DNA of 64,000 nt. Origin: Echinometra lucunter (Eukaryota > Echinodermata > Echinoidea > Camarodonta > Echinometridae). Below the pieces are notes generated by a model. It was not told the DNA's origin, made no database searches, and saw only the letters and a program-made list of their open reading frames with translations. The translations under genes and the position numbers were made by a program. Positions 24,353 through 38,017 of this stretch are shown here, piece by piece. Location: positions 4,665,435-4,729,434 of the forward strand of contig CM057157.1 in the NCBI GenBank assembly GCA_029962745.1. Direction: 5' to 3'. Within the stretch, counting starts at the first letter, position 1; every line of letters begins with the position of its first letter.

Positions 24353-27300
24353 GTAAGGCATCTTTAGATGTATTTTCACTGCAGCATACTCACTGGCAGC
24401 CATCATACCTCAATTCCTGTGTACCATATTGATTCACCCAAGCTTGAAAAGATGAAGCATTTTTCCATTCACATTTTCCCATCTTGTAGAAGCAATGGTT
24501 TTTACAATAGGAGATTGGTTCAGGTAGAACTATGGAAAGTAGAGCTATATTAATCTTGACAGAGATGCAGAACTTCTTTAAATCAATTTTCCTAGTTATG
24601 ATGATAAAGATCTCTGAATTTAGCAATGCAGGAATGTAATTGTGTTGATGAAAAATGATAAATTGATAGATCCTTGTACTGTCACTTTTATTAGAGCTTT
24701 CCTGGATGTTTTTATTTTGTTTTGTGTGTGTTTTTGTTTGTTTGTTTGTGTATTTTAGTCTCATATTCAAGGACAAATGATGAACAATTCAACTGCTGAC
24801 ATGACATGTTGTTGAATAGTACATTTAGAAGGAGTGTGTTTGTTCAATTGTTTACAGGTAGATATAGATCAGTCCCAGTATGCTGACAAACTGAAGGGCA
24901 TTGTTGAGTTCCTTGGACCAAAGCTATCCATTGAAGACCTCACCAAGATATGGAAGATGCAGGTATGAATACTGTTATCATATTGCAATGCTGCATGTAT
25001 TCAATAATTTCCATATGTATCTTGCTGATTATCAAGGAAAATTTTAAGTTTTGAAAATCCTGCTGTATTTGATGGATAAAATTTGAAAGTGTAACCAGGA
25101 ATTTATATCAAAGTGGATATCCCTGAAACCTGTTAGGTGCACTTTGATTTTGATATAATACAATTTTTTTAAAGGACTTTAGCACAAGTATCTTCAGCTT
25201 AGTATTAACAGAAATACTTATGTATGTGTGCTTTTTAAGCAAATGAAGAGTAACTGAAATAAAAAGATTAATGATGTGATTTTCCAGTTTTTTTTATAGT
25301 ACATCACAAGATTGGACTCAGCAGAGTTTAACTGCAATTTGTGAACCACTTGTTTTAAAACAAGCAGAGATGCTGGGATCCTGTTCATTTATGTGTTCTG
25401 TGTATGATATCACTGCTCCTTCTTCATGTACATTTGAATCCATATATAGAAATGACCAACCACTGACCGTAGTGGACAACATCCATTCCATCATGGCAGC
25501 TGCAGCGGTCAAGTTCAGTAATGATCAGTTGGAGCATCTCTTCCACCTTATTCAAAAGGTCAGTAATCTCAAGGAAATATGGACATTGTGGTCCCTGAAA
25601 GAATTCGTGGGCTTTCAGACTAACCCATGTAATGCACCTGTTCTGTAGTATCTATTGATTATAACCCTGTCTGTTTCTAACAGAATCATTGTCTAGGAAG
25701 AGAACAAGGAAACACCTTTGATTTTTTCTTTTGACTTTTTCTTAATTTGGGGTAATTTTTGTATGCTCTACATGATGATGGAGGAAATTAAGGTCACATG
25801 ACCCCCAATTTCAGAAAATATAGATATATTAAGACCGAAAAAACCCCGTAGATTTCCTCATAGAACAGTGACATATTTTCTTCTTTTACTAAGAATTCAT
25901 TCTATGGAATGAAACAGTGTGTAGGTTTGTAGAGTCTGAGCTCTCAAGGAAATGGACTGCAAGTAAATGTGTAGCTTCTGCCTCAATGAGCCATTGTAAG
26001 GGTGAAAAAGGAAGAAATCTTTATATATTCACCCATTGACTTCATTACTAGGTATGTATAATGGTGATAATAATGATAATATATGGCCTATGAATGCATA
26101 ACACTGTCTGGTCATTATGCATGTTTTACTATTGTAAAAAAAAATGGTGGATGAAACTATTTCATCGTGTGACTTGTATGTTCAAGAATAAATGTGTTTT
26201 TAGGTGGGATTGTACTTGGTCTAATTGAGCAATATCTGTCAAGTCTTGCTTGTGTTTATTTGCAAATGTATGGTGTTCCCTGTACATATTAAAATGTCCT
26301 ATCCCTTATGATTTGTCATGGACCAGGGCCCCATTTCGTAAAACTTATTGTCAGTAAAACTGCCACATTTCTATGACAACTTTGCTCTCAGCCAATCAGA
26401 TGCAAGGATTTCAGTAGCTTATAACAGTTATTGCACCTTGCTATTGATAACAAGTTTTATGAAATGGGGGCCCATTTTGAGACACTGATTTTACAAATAT
26501 ATCCACAGGCATGGAAGTACGAAAATGAGCGAGTCCAGGAGAACTCTTGAGTCTGATTGGTAGGATAGGTCGAGATGCCAGGAGCCCTAAGACTACCTGT
26601 AAGGTCTTGGAACTTCTGTGGGACTTGGCCCATCTACCAGCCATTCCTAAGAACCAACATGGAGCATGCCTTAGAGGAACATCTGTTCATTCTCAGTGAC
26701 TCACTGGCAGTGGGAATGCAGATCAAGAACAAATATGTTGCAAGTGTGTGTGAGGACATTAAGAGGGTAAGCACACCTATCATTAGAAAAATTATTTTTC
26801 TAAGGTTTCTGAAATTAGTTGGAAAAGTTCAAGAATGAAAAGAGCTATTCTATAATAATTGCTTTGATAAACACTTTAAATTTTGATTCTCAGTATGCTC
26901 TAAATCAGATTTTGATGAAATTATGAATAAATGTAAAATTGACAGTGTAATGTTTCTTTCTGTTATACTTCAAAGAACTGATGTAAATTACTCTAAGTTT
27001 TGAGATGAATAATGTTTGTTTAATATTTAATCTCCCTCTTCTCAACTTAATAGTGTCAGTTTGTAGTACCAGCCTTGAGACAGATCCACCAGATAGCCAA
27101 AGGAATTACAAAGCAGAGCTATAGCAAGAGTGACAAGGTATGGAATTATGATTATTCTTTTAAGGTTAGAAATATTGCTGCTATTTGCATATTGCGAGTT
27201 TTAATTTGTCGTTTTGTCTGATATTACAAAACAATATTGCATGATATATGATTTGTGTGATGGCTCATTGCTAGTTGTTGCACTAGTGCCCATTCTTATG

Positions 27301-30300
27301 ACGTTAATTTTAAATTCCATCATTCCTATATAGAATTATAATCCCAAAGTCCAATGGGTACTTATCAAGCATATCCTTGCTTTCTTATTGGTTTGATATC
27401 AACTAAGTTTTTATGTAATAGACTGCTTTAATGTTCTAATGTCTAAGAAGAGGTAAATTGATTAGGTCTTCATCGTCATTCTTATTTGATATGTGTTTGG
27501 TAGAGTTTACCCCAAGAGCTGAACAAGACATATGACATCATCAAGCTGACTACACAGAGTCTAATGAAATGTCATAAGATGGCTATCAATGCAGCAGGGC
27601 AGGATGGTTTGTCTGGTAGTACTGTAGTAGATGGCAAATACACACATTGTGAGGTAAGACACCCTGTATACTGTATGATATAGAGCATATTACACATATG
27701 TCTCCATGGGCTTTGATAGAGAAAAGAAAGAGAAGCAATAGAGGAGAGTGAAAACAGACATGTTCAGCATACTTCTGAGGTGCCAGTTAACACTGGAAAT
27801 TATATTAAAGAAATATCTTGAGACATGCTTTAGAAGCTGGTCAACTCTTTCACAATTTTTGATATTTTTCTTGCAGTCTGTTCCAAAGCTCAGCTGGATG
27901 CAACCTGGAAAGATATTTACCACCTTTGGGAATGTTACTTAATTGCTGATAGGGGACCAAGAGAAAATTAGAAATTGTGGCCTTAGAAAAAAAAAAAAGG
28001 GCAAAATATTTTCCTTTTTTTAAGTGCTAGAAAATCATAATTTATAACAATGAAAGACACTCTTACCTATATTGTTAGACAATTCCGTAATACTTGTTAC
28101 TCTTCAAAATTTTGCGATTTTGACCTAATATGAATCTATCACGCTTAAACTCTTGAAATACATTTTGCTGAGAAGTGATATGCTTATTTTATATTTCTTA
28201 TCAGCATGTGGAGATCCATCTGAAATTCCTTGCCTTCATTCTCCAAGAGGGCGCCCTGTACCTGCACTGGCATAGAGCAAGAGAGATCTGGGATACATTA
28301 GTAGCAAACCCTGAAGCTTGTGAGGCTGACAGAGAGGTGAGGATATTCACACATAGTCTTCTTCCCTTCATGTTTTGGGGTTGAATATGATCATAGAAAG
28401 TCATTAGAAGTTCTTTGAGATCATTGAGTTCCTACATTGTACACAGAGCTAAGCAGCTCTCAGATTATCTATAAGTCATATGTCATGATGATATGCCTTT
28501 GAATGCTCTCTCATAAGCTTCTTCTGCATGTAAGAATTATTTTTTATTGCTCATCGATGAAGATGTCATAGCATTTCAGGTTGTATTAAAATTATTCCTG
28601 GATTATCTCAATTTGATTTAGGCATGTTAAGGCATGGATCTATAGATCTTACTGTCCCAACTCTGGCTGAAATACTGGTCATTTTTTTGTTACCAACAAG
28701 TACTTGATGAAGAGATGCCAAGTTCTTCTTTTTTTTCAGTATTTTATACTGTTTTTTAATAAAAAATACTGCAGGTTTTATGGAAAATATCTTTTTTCCT
28801 AAATTGTATTACTAAACATGTCTATTGCAGAAAAGGTGAAAAAACTGTTTTTCCACCCAAAATACTCTTTTTCATCCCTCAAAATCCTGCAATGCTCTTT
28901 ACAAGGTTGACATCCCTGTTGATGGACATGAGAATGTATTTGCTTTGAATTTGTTGAGAATATGTTATGTAATATGTAACTAATTTTTGTTTTCCTCCAA
29001 TTTTGTCCACCATTCCCTGATCAGACATGCTACGAGTGGTTCCGTCATGGTTTAGGAGACCTTGAGACTGAGACACAGATGCAGCTCTTCAAGGACAAGC
29101 TGCTGAGACTGGAATCTACCCACCTATCTCCCATGGGCTTTTGACTGTGTACGTGCATTCTTTGAATCTATCAATACCAACAACCACAGTCTACGTAAAG
29201 GAAATACAGGACTGGTTAGTATCATATCCATGTGTCTCTACATGTGTCTTGATTGTTAGCTAACATTTCTCTTATATACTCCTTTTGATGTTATGATGCT
29301 TCAAATGGATAATCTGTTGGTGCAAAAATGTTGGAATTCTGAAATAGTGAATTTGAATTTGCTGTCATGATGTACACTGTCTGTTAATTTAATGGAATTT
29401 TGCAGTTTTTTAGTTCTGAAGCAGAAGCTCCAATCGTTGTTGAATTACTGAAATATCAAAGGAAATCGAATGATAGAACTCCTAGTGACTGACATGTCAT
29501 TGACCAGGGGGCCGTTTCATGAAACCCGTCATAAGTCTAACTTCTTGGACATCCCATTAAAAGGTGTGTTTGTAGAGTTAACACCACATTTCAATGGGAT
29601 GTCCATTATGACGGTTTCATGAAACGCAGCCATGATTGCTTGATCTTCATGTACATCTGCAAAGATATTCTTTCAACCTTCTTGTATTAGTCTTGCATAA
29701 ATTATTCAGAATTAATATTTGATGTTGATCATTCCTATTAGTGTGATCTCATTTCATGACAAATGATGCCTTCACTCTTGTTTTATTTCATCCTGTAGAT
29801 TGTTGAGAAGCTGGATCTATTTGGTCTTGATTTCATGTGGAAGATGGTTTTAGAATCTACCAACGAGTCCATCGCTGAGATGGCCATCAGACAGATCATG
29901 AGCATGTCTTATACTAATCTATCTCAGAGACTCAGAAAGGTGAGAACTTGTTAAAAATCCATGCAAGATGACTGCCCTCATTTTTACTTTTTGACTGAGA
30001 ACACTGTAAGATAAAACAAAGATGTCAGTAGAACAAGAAGAAAATTATACTCTGTGATGTTTCATATCAGGGATTGTTAAGAAAAAATAGTATTACCATC
30101 CTTATATTGGGAATATGTTGAACAATTCAAAATCATTGCTTTTCCATACACACTAGCAATTTGTGCATGTTTTAAAATGCTTTTGATTCATTGTATGCTT
30201 TTTAGACACCTGTGTTTTGTAGCAATCTACGAAAAATTATCAATCGAAATCTCATGTTTTGTAGCAATGTAAAAAAAACTGATGGCATTTTAACAGAATT

Positions 30301-33300
30301 ACATTTTCACTTTTGATCATTTTCAATCATGTAGGACGTGCTTGATTTGCACAAGCACTTCATCTCCGAGTGTTACAAGCGTCTGGAGCTGGCCTACATG
30401 GCCGTCAAAGGTACAGCCATGGCTGAGGGCAGTAGCTATGGCAACTAAGACGTTGACAGCAGCCACTGTCCCAGAGGCAGCCATTGTTCCATGTCCATCC
30501 AGGTAAGGAGAATGATCATTTGATTTTGAACCATTCATTGTTCTAGATTAATTTAACAGCCTATATTTTGATATGGCATGTATGAAGTAAGCTTTTCCTG
30601 TGTCAGTTTCATGAGTGCTGAGATGATGTCACTCTGAACTTTCTGTATACCAGAGATGGCTGAATGTCGGGCTCAAACAATGAAAGTGGAGGGGCATGTT
30701 TTGTTTGGCAGACAAAAGGTGCCCCTCCACTTCCATCGTCTGAGCCTGACATTCCACCACCTCAACTATATACTGTAGAAACCACTTGATTTTGCCTTGT
30801 GTCCAGCAAATCTTCCAGCTTTGTCTGCTCTGGTGAATGCATTAGACATCAGTAGTGGTGCAACTTTCTCCTACCCCTGTACATTCCAGTTGCCATGATC
30901 ATAAACTTTCTGCTCACATGGGCATGGACATTGTAGATTCTAAACTGCAGCAAACATGTACATGAAAATGTTGCCATTCCGTTTCAAACTCATGTTTGTT
31001 TCATCGTCATAATAGGGCAGGGAAGCTACTGGAAATAGAGAGGCTTCTTCAGCTAGCAGAGACCTATGTAGTGACTGTTGAAGATCAGTTCACATCACCA
31101 CGTACTATCCTTCCACATGGAGCATCCTTCCAGGGTCATACAATCACCATGCATGTTACGTGTACTGACTCACATCGTAGTGAGTTTGTCATAGTGGTAA
31201 GAACATATTCTCGGCATTTTGTGAAGTGTATGGTATTTAGACAAAAGTGTTATTCTCTGTGATATTTTAACCAGTGTATGAATGAACGGTGTTCATTCAT
31301 GTCATGATGGTTCCCACTAAGATTTGAACAAAAACAAAAAAAATGTTCATTCTTAACAGTGTGGTAACGCACAAGGACAACAATCATAGGAAGTAGCTGG
31401 AAGGCACAATTGTAGGTAGTCATTTTATGATGTCTGATTATTGAGTCATCGCCCATTCTGTGCCCATGAAATCCTTGATATCATTCCATATGAAATTGCT
31501 GTATATGTATGTATTTTTCTTTAATTTCTTATTATTGTGGGAATTTTCATACAGGTACATCCACTACTTGTTTATTCATGATTATTCCTTCTGAATGTGT
31601 TTGTGTTACATATATTCAGCTTGCATTCATCGAATCATATGGATTGTGATTGAACTTATATGCTTCTCATTTTATTCCAGGGTCACAGTAATGAAACGTT
31701 ACAGAGTGTAAGACACAAGATAGCACAGCGTCTGAAGACAACACTAGACAATGTACAGATCATGGCCAATGATCGATTGGTAAGTGTCTCCCTTGCTCCT
31801 ATTAGGGGTATTCTAACATAAAGTAGGAGCCCCGTGGTGGGTGATTCATTCTCTTGACTCTCAATTTAAAAATAAAAAATAAAAATGGGTTCAGATCCCT
31901 ACACCTTGCATGTGTCCTTAGTTAGGACATTTTGTTTATGCTTGTTTCTATTGACTCATCTGTTAATTGGAAATTGGATACCTTGAAGGATTTATACCTT
32001 GAAATGCATTGCACTCCAATAAAAATTGGGAGAGCTATAGCAAAGATAATGATTACCAAAACAATAATGAAGCACATAGTGACACTGTATCCTGTTATGT
32101 GATAAATAATTGTTTTTCATTTTACAAAACATAAGTAATTTCCTACAATTGATGTATGTTCAAACGTAGATGTTGACCACCAAAGATCAGAAGCTGTTAT
32201 CTGAACTGGAGTTTGATGAAGAGCAAGACCTGAACATCAAGCTTCATGGTCCAGTCACGTCATCAGTCAGCAGCAGTGCTCGCATTGATGAGGTAAGTAG
32301 TTAATATTGTGATAAAAAAAATCAAAAGTATGCACAAAATGTTATATACACTTATATAAACACTATTTCCATACTTAAGGAAACTTTCCAGCCACTAGAC
32401 TATTAAACTAGCATTTACTGAACACAAATAGTTTCAAATGAAAAAATTATGGATTCTTTTGAATTATTCAAGTTTTAGTGGAATCATTAGTCCTTGTCTT
32501 TTGTAGGTCAGTTGAGAAGAATGAATGTAAATTTCATTTTGATTATTATTCAGTTCTGAATGTGTTGCTCCCTCTGATTTCTGTTCTTAGAACATGTCAA
32601 GTTTTGGACAACAGTCTGAGCTGGAGCGTTCATTACCTGGTGTTGTCATGGCAACTGGTGGTCAAGTCTTTGACATGCTCTATCAGCTAGCAGATCTAGA
32701 TGAACCAAGGTGAGTAGCCTGTTACATGTAACAATTGTTAATAGCTTTCCAGGGAGTAACTAATATTTCCCAAAATACTGGAAATACTGACAACTTTTGC
32801 ACACTCGCATTTATGCCTTGTGTCTTGTGCTAGGGAAGGAAATAGTAAAGTTTAATGCTTGAAGCAAGGTCTTGTCAGCTCTGACTTATTTTTGAATTAA
32901 AGATTTTCCTCTTCATTATTTTCTTTTTCTTTTTCTTTTTCGATGTTTACAGGATAACAGAGAGGGTGCGTAAGCTTCTAATGATGATTCCCACTGATCC
33001 ATCAATACCAGAGGCTCTAGATTCTATATGTAGGCAGGTAAGCTTCAATTCCTCGTCATTGAATTCTTTGGGATCATAATGAAAATGGATGGAACATTGA
33101 AAGAAAATAAATAACAGAGGTTTACACTCAGCATGAGACTATAAAGCAGTCCAACTGAATATGGTTAATAATCATGTGCATGCTAAAAGAAACCAAACAG
33201 TCAATTCTTTATGTATTTCACTCAATCCAAAAGAAACAAAAAGAAATGCCCATGACAACAAATGAGTTTGTTTTTGTAATTCTGAAAGGACACACCAAAA

Positions 33301-36136
33301 TATCATAATTGTTTATAATCATCCTCATCTGCATAATCTTCATTGCTATCATCATTATCAAAATTGTCAACTTCAATATTGTTGTATTCCTTTATATAAT
33401 TTTTTTTCTCACAGACTTCAGAGAGTGTATCAAGTATAGGTGGAGAACTGACAGGATCTGAGAGCAACAAGGATTCTTCTAGGGCCACCCTAGAGGGTCT
33501 GTTTAGAGCTAACAATACTCATGGCATGTCAGCATTCAGAGTACTCTATAACCTAGAGGTATGTGTTACTGTCTGTATACTCTATATACTTTCTGAATTG
33601 TATTGCATCAAGAGAATAAACTGATTGTCATGTCTCAAGAAAGAGTAAGAAATGTCCTGAGTTGTAAATATATTTTCTCATCATAGGGAAATAATTGCTA
33701 TTGAATGATATTACAAACTGCTCTTAACTCATTGACATTGTAGGAGCAAGTGCCATGAGCGCCAAGCTGAAGCAGATGCCGGTGCTTTATCATGTTGTTG
33801 TTTTTTAAATCATGTTTAAACACAATCTAGTGACATTTTTTGCTGTTTAGAAGAATAGTATAAGATTGCAAAGTTCAGAGATGCTGAAATAAAATCACCT
33901 GTTCATCTGTATTGTGAAGTTAAGGACACTGTCATGAGACACTTGAATGTTTGAATGTTATGTATGCTGTGAATACATTGCATTATACATGTATATGAGG
34001 TCATAAATGATGTATGTATCCTTACAGGTTCTAAGTAGCAAGCTGATGCCTTCAATGCAAGAAGACATTGGTACACAGACCAGTGCACAGAACTTCAGAG
34101 AGAGCTTTCTGAATGCAGGAGGTCTGAGTCTAGTTATCAATGCCTTGCAGAAAGATTCTATTCCTCAGGATGTGGAAGATGATACCAGGAGGGGATGCTA
34201 TTCCATCTGTCTACAACTAGCTAGGTAAAGAGAGAGATTTATTTTATTTAGGCACCTTAGTGATTCTTTAGCTTATCTTAAAATCTGCTTTTTGACTAAA
34301 AATGGCATGTGGTAAGATTTCATAAGAATTTTCTTTGCCAACTTGAGATATAGCCAGCTGATTCAGGATGCCAGTGTCGGAATCATTTATTTTCATGCAT
34401 GTCTATCTCAGGTAGCTACATTTGGAATCGTGAAGATTGATGTTGATTGCTTTTAAGAAATGCATGGCAGGAAAGGAGTTCAAAGGGTTTAACACAGTGC
34501 CTTAATTGATGGAAATAAAAGTAGTGGATGCAGTAGTATGAAAGTGGTGGTGGTGGTGGTGATAATGAAGATGTTGATGATGATTAGAAAACAAGAATAG
34601 ATGCTTGAAGTAAATGGAAACTTCTGTATTCAGTCACAATTATAAATGCCATTATGAAAAATTTTGTAAATTTTTTGTTATTTTCATGTATCGTCATTAT
34701 ATCACTGATTTCATGATAATGGCAATTGTCATCAAATCTATTACTGCCTCACTTAGGTTTCTGCTATGTGGACAGACCACTACTGATCTGAAGGAGAGTG
34801 ATCTCTCACTCACCGATAGCAGTGTCTTTGAGACTTCGGGAGCCGATTCTTCAACTGTCTTCTCATCCAGCTATGGCAGCTCACCTCGTAAGATGAGTTT
34901 AGTGGAGAGAATGTCCAGCGTAGAAGCCAGCGGGGATCTAGCTAACAGAGAGGGAACATCAGTAGCAATAACAGTCATACAGGTAAGCTTCATCTAGTCA
35001 AAATATGGCTCATTAAGGACTTGGGTCATTCAGCATGTTTCACATCTTATTTCTTACTGGATGGCATATTGTTTTTCCTTTTCTTGACAAAAAAACAGTA
35101 TATTTGGACATAAAGAGAGAAACTAATCATTTTTAAGTCTGTGTAGGCCATAATAGGGGAGCGTTTCATCAACATTTGTTGTCTGACAAGTTGTCAGATC
35201 TGACATCTTTCCTTGATTTTGATTGGCTGAGAAGCATCGTTACTATGGCAACTGTCGGATAAAACAGACTTTGTCGGATAAAACATCCGACAAGTCCTTT
35301 CATGAAACACTCCCAGGAACTTGGTTATATATTTTTACTATTACATGTGATATTGCATTCCTTGTAGACTATGAATGCCAATGACTTCACATCGATGGTA
35401 GCCTGTCTGATGCGTGTAACCTGGGCAGCTGCTGCAGGTCAGCTAAGATTAGCCAGCGCTAGCCAACCCATCAAGGAGGTAGCTGGAGGAGGATTTGCTA
35501 TGGGAATTGGTAGGAGGAGTAGACATAGCAGTGCAGGTGAGTCATAAAATCAAATTTTATAGTTTTCTGTACCCTGTATTTGGTAAACTTACAGACTGAT
35601 TGTCAGTTTCATGGAACTTGCTATAGCCTCACTCTTGAATATACCGGTGTTTGTGAGAATTTTTTTTTCTTAATTGTTTCATTAGTGTTCATCTTAGATA
35701 GGCACACAGTCAAACAAACAAATAATTGGTGCTTGACTGTATACACTGTCAAATTCATGCTTGATCTCTTGCTGTAAAGATAACTTACCCTACAAGGCTA
35801 TACATAATAATTATACAATTGTTGAACTCAAAAGACTTGGTGAAGAGATGAAATGTATGTTTGTGTTTAGCATGAGAGCAGTGGAATATTTCAGTGAACT
35901 TCATCTCTCAAGGGTTGGTACTTTATGTGTCACTCTCTTTGTTTCCATTGTATTTCAACAGGGAGTACAAACAGTTCATCCAGTCATGATAGTGAGTCCC
36001 AGACGTTGCATGCAGGAATCTGTCTGAATGCTGTAGCTGTTAGTGGGAAAGATGCTGCCATAGCCAGGGAAGCTCTGGAACTCCTTGTGGCTTGTCTACA
36101 ACTTAGGACACATAACTTAGGCAAGTACATACATGT

Positions 36137-36171
<35 letters not shown>

Positions 36172-37969
36172 TCTAAAAGGTGAGATAGAGATAGAGACAG
36201 CAAGGAACAGAGAATTAAAGTAAGAAAGAGACGGGATAAGGTCAAGAAAGTGAAGTGCTTGGAATGATGAAGTATATAGTTGGAGAGAAATTAAGGATAA
36301 AGACAAATGGGATACTGTAGAAAGATAGAGAGTGGTAATGGAAGGTAAGGAAATATGTTAGATGAATGTCTCAAGGGCTTCACAATTATTTTTGAAATGC
36401 TTATTGTTCTAAGGTAGCCTAGACATATTCTATGACCATATTCTATGGTCATTTTTGTCTCGCCCACCGGAGGTGACGACGAGACTAAGGGATCCAAATG
36501 GCGTCCGTCCGTCGTCTGTCCGTCACTAATGTTAAAGTTTACTCTGCAAGACTCTCTTCTGATGCATCACTTGGCAACTGCCGGTAATGGCAACAAAACT
36601 TGGGTGGTAGATGCACTAGGGGGTACCATCATGTTGCGGTGCTGTTGGAGGTCACATGGTGAGGTCAAAGGTCATTTGAGGTCACATTGTTACTGAGTAC
36701 CTGCAAGACTCTTTTTACATACGTTAAAGTTTACCTGCAAGACTCTCTTATGACACATAACTTGGCAACTGTTAGTCCAATGGCAATCAAACTTGGGTGA
36801 TAGATGCACTAGGGGTAACATCATGTTGTGGTGCTGTCGGAGGTCACATGTGAGGTCAAAGGTCATTTGAGGTCAAATGTTAGAGTTTACCTGCAAGACT
36901 CTCTTATGACAAATAACTTTGCAACCGTTGCTCCCTTTTCAACTAAACTTGGGTCATAGATGCACTTGGGGGACCTTCATGTTATATTGGCATCAGATGT
37001 CACATGGTAAGGTCAAAGGTCATTTTATTTCAAACGTTAAAGTTCACCGGCAAGACTCTCTTATGACACATAACTTGGCACATGTTGCTGCAATAGCAAC
37101 CAAATTTGGATGATAGATGCACTGGGGTACATTCATGCTGTTGTGCCATCAGGTCACGTGGTAAGGTTAAAGGTCATTTTAGGTCAAACATTAAAGTTTA
37201 CCTGCAAGACTTTCTTGTGACATCAAACTGGGTTAGGGGTGTACTTGGGGAAACTTTCGTGTTATTTAGTCACGGGTGGACGAGACACAATCTTGCTATT
37301 GGCTTGTGTTCTTTCTCTCTACATGTAAGTGCTAGATGCTTAAACCAATTGTCTACAGGAGTCATATGATTCATGTTATATATATATATATATATATATA
37401 GGAATTGAAAGAATTCAGTTGTGAACAGGTTAATCTGAATTGAGTAAAGAAATAACAGCAGAATTCATAAATTGAATGAAATTATTCTATACTTGTGTTT
37501 CATACTTCCAATGCTCCGTTACCCCTTTTAACCTCCCTGGAGTGAAGAACTTCATCATCGCCATCTTCGCTTTGCCCCACCCTGAGATGAGAAGTGTAGC
37601 TCTGGACAGTTTGACACCACCGGGACTTCTACCAGTATCAGTACATCATAATAAAATTAGTCATGTCTCATTATATTATACTCTCTATGTTTTGTATCTT
37701 AAACTCTTAGGTGCCTTCTATAACCTGTCTGGAGTGCATGACTTCATCATCGACATCCTTCTCTCCTCACCCCACCCTGAGGTGAGGTGTGCTGCCCTGG
37801 ATCAGTTCTACACCCTGACCTCTACCAGTATCAGTAATGAGAGTGTAAAGATCCATCATCCAAGGGACTTTATACTCCAAGTCCTGCTGCAGGCTAGGGT
37901 ACCTCTCTGGACTTCTAGCTCACTGGTCAGAGGAGCTAACCACAGGTAGGGGGTGGAATCATACTCATT

Positions 37970-38017
<48 letters not shown>

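Noticed and set aside
31825..31915. tRNA-derived SINE around GAGCCCCGTGGTGGGTGATT and GGGTTCAGATCCCTAC
   Set aside because: B-box-like TTCAGATCC is suggestive, but the A box and spacing are poor and no tail or duplication is seen.
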